From NCBI RefSeq assembly GCF_000970855.1, contig NZ_KQ034055.1, forward strand, positions 49,633 to 103,930: a stretch of 54,298 nt of DNA, given 5' to 3'. Position numbers and translations under genes: made by a program. The notes under the pieces were generated by a model. The model was not told the origin of the DNA, did not search any database, and saw only the letters and a list, made by a program, of their open reading frames with translations. Below, piece by piece: positions 52,167 through 54,298 of this stretch (within the stretch, counting starts at the first letter, position 1; every line of letters begins with the position of its first letter). The stretch is from Lactobacillus helsingborgensis. GTDB lineage: Bacteria > Bacillota > Bacilli > Lactobacillales > Lactobacillaceae.

Positions 52167-52970
52167 TTATGTGTGACTTATTTTATCTGTTAGTTTCGTA
52201 AAGGTTGAATTTATCTCATCAAAAAATTTTCTATTTCTAATATAGGTCTTATGGTCCTTACTCATCGATGTAATTGAAATTTTATCTAAAGTAGATCGAT
52301 TAAATAATTCTTTTTGGGGTATAACCGCGAGTACATCTTTTTCCTTTTCAATGACATTCAATAATTCATGAGATGACTTTGTATTGTGCCTTACCATATT
52401 AGCAATATAAAATAGATTAGCTGTTACATATGATTTTCTAGTACTAAAATCGATAGCCTCCTTCTTTAATTCCTTTATCCGTTCTTCCAAATTGAACTTT
52501 GCATTATACCCGTGTTCACTAGGGGTGATCGGACTTAAAATAATATCACTTACAATAATTGCATTTTTAATTGCAGTATCAAAATCCGGACGAGTGTCAA
52601 AAATCACGTAATCAAATTTATCTAAATGCAGAGCATCATAATTATCGGCCAGCCACATATACAAAAGCATGTTTTTATTGGTCTTATTTTCAATTGATGT
52701 TTCAATCTGATCTAAATGCATATCTCCTGTGATTAAGCTAATATTATCTTTAACCTTTCTAATTACTGCGGTACTATTTTCCAAAAAGATACCACCAACT
52801 GTTCCGTCAGTTTCATAATGATCATATATCTGAGAAAGATTGCATTGATGATCTAAATCGATTAGTAAAACATTACTATTATTTTCTTGAGCAAGCCATT
52901 CTGCATAGTTGAACGCTAGTGTTGTTTTTCCTACACCACCTTTGATAGCTGAAAATGTAATAAATTTCAT
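52167..52970 (-). CDS. parA: ParA partition ATPase
   Basis: 267 aa. Deviant Walker A KGGVGKTT (residues 11-18), VLLIDLDHQCNL and the later VIFDTRPDF strand (Walker A' and B) mark a ParA/MinD-type ATPase. No N-terminal helix-turn-helix, so it is the small type Ib ParA, whose partner is a small RHH protein, which here follows on the same strand. It drives plasmid segregation. AAGGATAAG precedes the ATG. Family firm. Confidence 0.92.
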   Translation of the reverse strand: MKFITFSAIKGGVGKTTLAFNYAEWLAQENNSNVLLIDLDHQCNLSQIYDHYETDGTVGGIFLENSTAVIRKVKDNISLITGDMHLDQIETSIENKTNKNMLLYMWLADNYDALHLDKFDYVIFDTRPDFDTAIKNAIIVSDIILSPITPSEHGYNAKFNLEERIKELKKEAIDFSTRKSYVTANLFYIANMVRHNTKSSHELLNVIEKEKDVLAVIPQKELFNRSTLDKISITSMSKDHKTYIRNRKFFDEINSTFTKLTDKISHT

Positions 52971-53219
52971 TCTTCTTATCCTTTCATTTGCTTCTAAATA
53001 AAATTAACAGTGATTAAAGTTATAATATAACTTTAAAATCTTAAGAACATTTTAGCACTCATACTTAAATTGTTTCCAGTTTTTATTTATATTTATACGT
53101 ATGAATAACTTTATGAATATAAGTGGCTACAAATTTAAAAAATAAACGTTCCTTTATATTTTCAAATGATGCAGGATACGCTAATAATCTGTAAAAAATT
53201 ATCTCACTTACACGTATAA

Positions 53220-53264
53220 TTATACTTACATTTATACTTACACAGATGTTTACAATTATACTTA
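53220..53264. repeat. Phased TTATACTTA direct repeats upstream of parA
   Basis: TTATACTTA starts at 53220, 53232 and 53256, a 12-base and then a 24-base interval (12-base phasing), with a fourth similar CTTACAC copy before. The stretch 52971-53325 holds no gene. Candidate parS centromere or iteron set. Confidence 0.6.
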
Positions 53265-53325
53265 TTTAGTACTGGGATAAACTATCAATGTTAATAAATT
53301 TTCGTAATCTATATTATCTTACTCA

Positions 53326-53628
53326 TTAGTATTCTTCAGTGTTGTTTTCATCCCAAATTTCTTTTGCATGCGTGTTTTCTTTTTTAGTATGACTTTTGGA
53401 AATTATTTTCTCTCTTTTTTCACTATATAATTTATTAGTTTTTGTTATTTCTTCTGCAAACATAGTCGATAAAAGAAGATCTTTATTCCCATAATCCTTT
53501 ATAAAATATCTAATAACTAGTTTTATAACTTGAGTTATATTTAAGCTTCTTTGTTTATTTAGAAAGTCTATGATATCTTTATCTCTTCTTGAATCTAATC
53601 TAATATCTACTCTTGTTCTTTCCTTCAT
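53326..53628 (-). CDS. Second ribbon-helix-helix protein
   Basis: 100 aa. The first 50 residues (VDIRLDSRRDKDIIDFLNK, ITQVIKLVIRYFIKD) show the RHH order strand-helix-helix; the second half is basic and polar with Lys/Glu repeats. It is either a ParR/CopG-like plasmid regulator or a relaxosome accessory. Its own gene stands before the phased repeats, so it could be their ligand. Gene and fold likely; role open. Confidence 0.6.
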   Translation of the reverse strand: MKERTRVDIRLDSRRDKDIIDFLNKQRSLNITQVIKLVIRYFIKDYGNKDLLLSTMFAEEITKTNKLYSEKREKIISKSHTKKENTHAKEIWDENNTEEY

Positions 53629-53713
53629 ATGCTTTTCTTTCTATAGTTTGAATAACAAAATTATATTATTTCTAGTATGTAATTTTTTAAATTTCTAGAA
53701 AACAAAAATTTAA

Positions 53714-53732
53714 AGTGTAAAATTGTTACACT
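53714..53732. promoter_or_regulatory. Inverted repeat between divergent genes
   Basis: 7-bp arms AGTGTAA(AATTG)TTACACT centred between the RHH gene and the plus-strand gene at 53765. It could be the operator of either. Confidence 0.45.
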
Positions 53733-53764
53733 GTATTAAATCCAAAAATTTAGGGAGAGATACT

Positions 53765-54298
53765 GTGAACTTAGTCAGCAAGTCTACTTTAGCAAGCTAT
53801 TATGAATGTTACCTCTATAAGTTATTAAGAGAACATCATGAAGATAACAACAAATTTCATTATGTAATCACAAAATATTTAGCCAACACGGAAAAAGGGG
53901 ATGAATTAAAAAACGAAAATATTATTTCTCGTGATAATAACCATTCTAAAAAGCAAAGCAATAGAGTAGGGGAGCCAAAACCAGAATTTAAAAAACAGGA
54001 CAAGCAAAAAAAAGACGAAAAAGTAAAACAGAAAAATATGAATTCGACTTTTGTAGATCTAAAAAAGTCTTTTGAGACAGCAGAATGGCTTAGAAAATTA
54101 AATAGCTTAAAAGTTGACATTTCAAACAATTTAACCAAAATGAAAATAAAAAAAATTGATATTATTAATTTAAATAATAATTCAGAAAATTATCTTCCAC
54201 TAAATAGCCGATCGCTAAATTTGTTGTATTCTGTAATCATTGGAATAAACTTAGACATCATTTTAATTTTTAATGACCAAACTATAATTAGTCTTGCT
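53765..54298 (+). CDS. Unknown protein, truncated by the window edge
   Basis: GTG at 53765 with AGGGAGAG at ideal distance opens a frame that runs without stop to 54298, giving 178 residues. The first 45 (STLASYYECYLYKLLREHH) are helical; a Lys/Glu/Asn-rich low-complexity linker follows (about 50-100). The rest is mixed (LLYSVIIGINLDIILIFND). No family recognised. It is divergent from the partition block and might be a replication or transfer gene, but this part does not tell. Confidence 0.6.
   Translation, partial: MNLVSKSTLASYYECYLYKLLREHHEDNNKFHYVITKYLANTEKGDELKNENIISRDNNHSKKQSNRVGEPKPEFKKQDKQKKDEKVKQKNMNSTFVDLKKSFETAEWLRKLNSLKVDISNNLTKMKIKKIDIINLNNNSENYLPLNSRSLNLLYSVIIGINLDIILIFNDQTIISLA

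Noticed and set aside
1..54298. CRISPR arrays, tRNA or rRNA genes
   Set aside because: No regularly spaced direct repeats of CRISPR length and no cloverleaf or rRNA-like stretch were seen.

Overview
This window is AT-rich and codes almost entirely on the minus strand. It looks like part of a large conjugative plasmid, or an integrated copy of one, from a member of the Lactobacillaceae. The signs are AGGAGG-type ribosome sites, SLAP-like surface-layer modules, a Lactobacillus-style IS3 remnant, ParA/ribbon-helix-helix partition genes and a Gram-positive type IV secretion operon. Both edges cut genes (1-442 and 53765-54298). No replication initiator, relaxase or VirD4 coupling protein was recognised, so those functions probably lie outside.

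Region 1 (1-8200) is a class I lanthipeptide operon: promoter, 42-residue precursor, hairpin attenuator, full-length LanB, LanC, an ABC-F ribosome-protection-type ATPase, then two overlapping ABC exporter halves. Region 2 (8600-12110) holds small accessory genes (DUF7249-like, two DUF3846-like paralogs, a methyltransferase-like protein, membrane proteins) behind a structured leader. Region 3 (12236-16150) is a second peptide-natural-product operon. It has a 26-residue precursor ending in Asn, a hairpin terminator, an E1/ThiF (MccB/PaaA-like) adenylating enzyme with an N-terminal leader-binding-like domain, an unrecognised 400-aa protein and an ABC exporter. Its promoter overlaps a cre-like site. 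This is the strongest candidate for an undescribed system.

Region 4 (16237-18690) has three unknown genes, two of them paralogs, behind a second copy of the structured leader. Region 5 (18749-28693) is the type IV secretion operon: small two-TM protein, PrgI/TcpE-like protein, small membrane protein, coiled-coil membrane protein, VirB4 ATPase, giant VirB6/TrbL-like channel and a tail membrane protein. Region 6 (29174-30930) has no clear protein operon but carries two related small-RNA-like elements. Region 7 (30935-36800) is a plasmid-processing operon behind a third leader copy: DUF3854/toprim primase-like protein, HicAB, RadC and unknowns. Region 8 (36854-44600) continues transfer-type functions with a sortase, membrane proteins, a zinc-motif protein, a lipoprotein, a winged-helix protein and an OB-fold-like protein. 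Region 9 (45080-49309) encodes an LPQTG thioester/VaFE adhesin and a secreted CAP-domain protein, probably for cell contact. Region 10 (49340-54298) has an IS3 remnant, a secreted protein with a small membrane partner behind a palindromic operator, a structured RNA region, ParA plus RHH partition genes with repeated AT-rich motifs, and a plus-strand gene running off the edge.

A regulatory theme links the regions. Three copies of a roughly 190-nt leader, each with promoter, conserved stems and an intrinsic terminator, stand before minus-strand operons. Several further terminators sit directly in front of gene starts inside operons. This resembles the antitermination logic known from conjugation operons of Gram-positive plasmids such as pLS20, but the resemblance is inferred from layout only.
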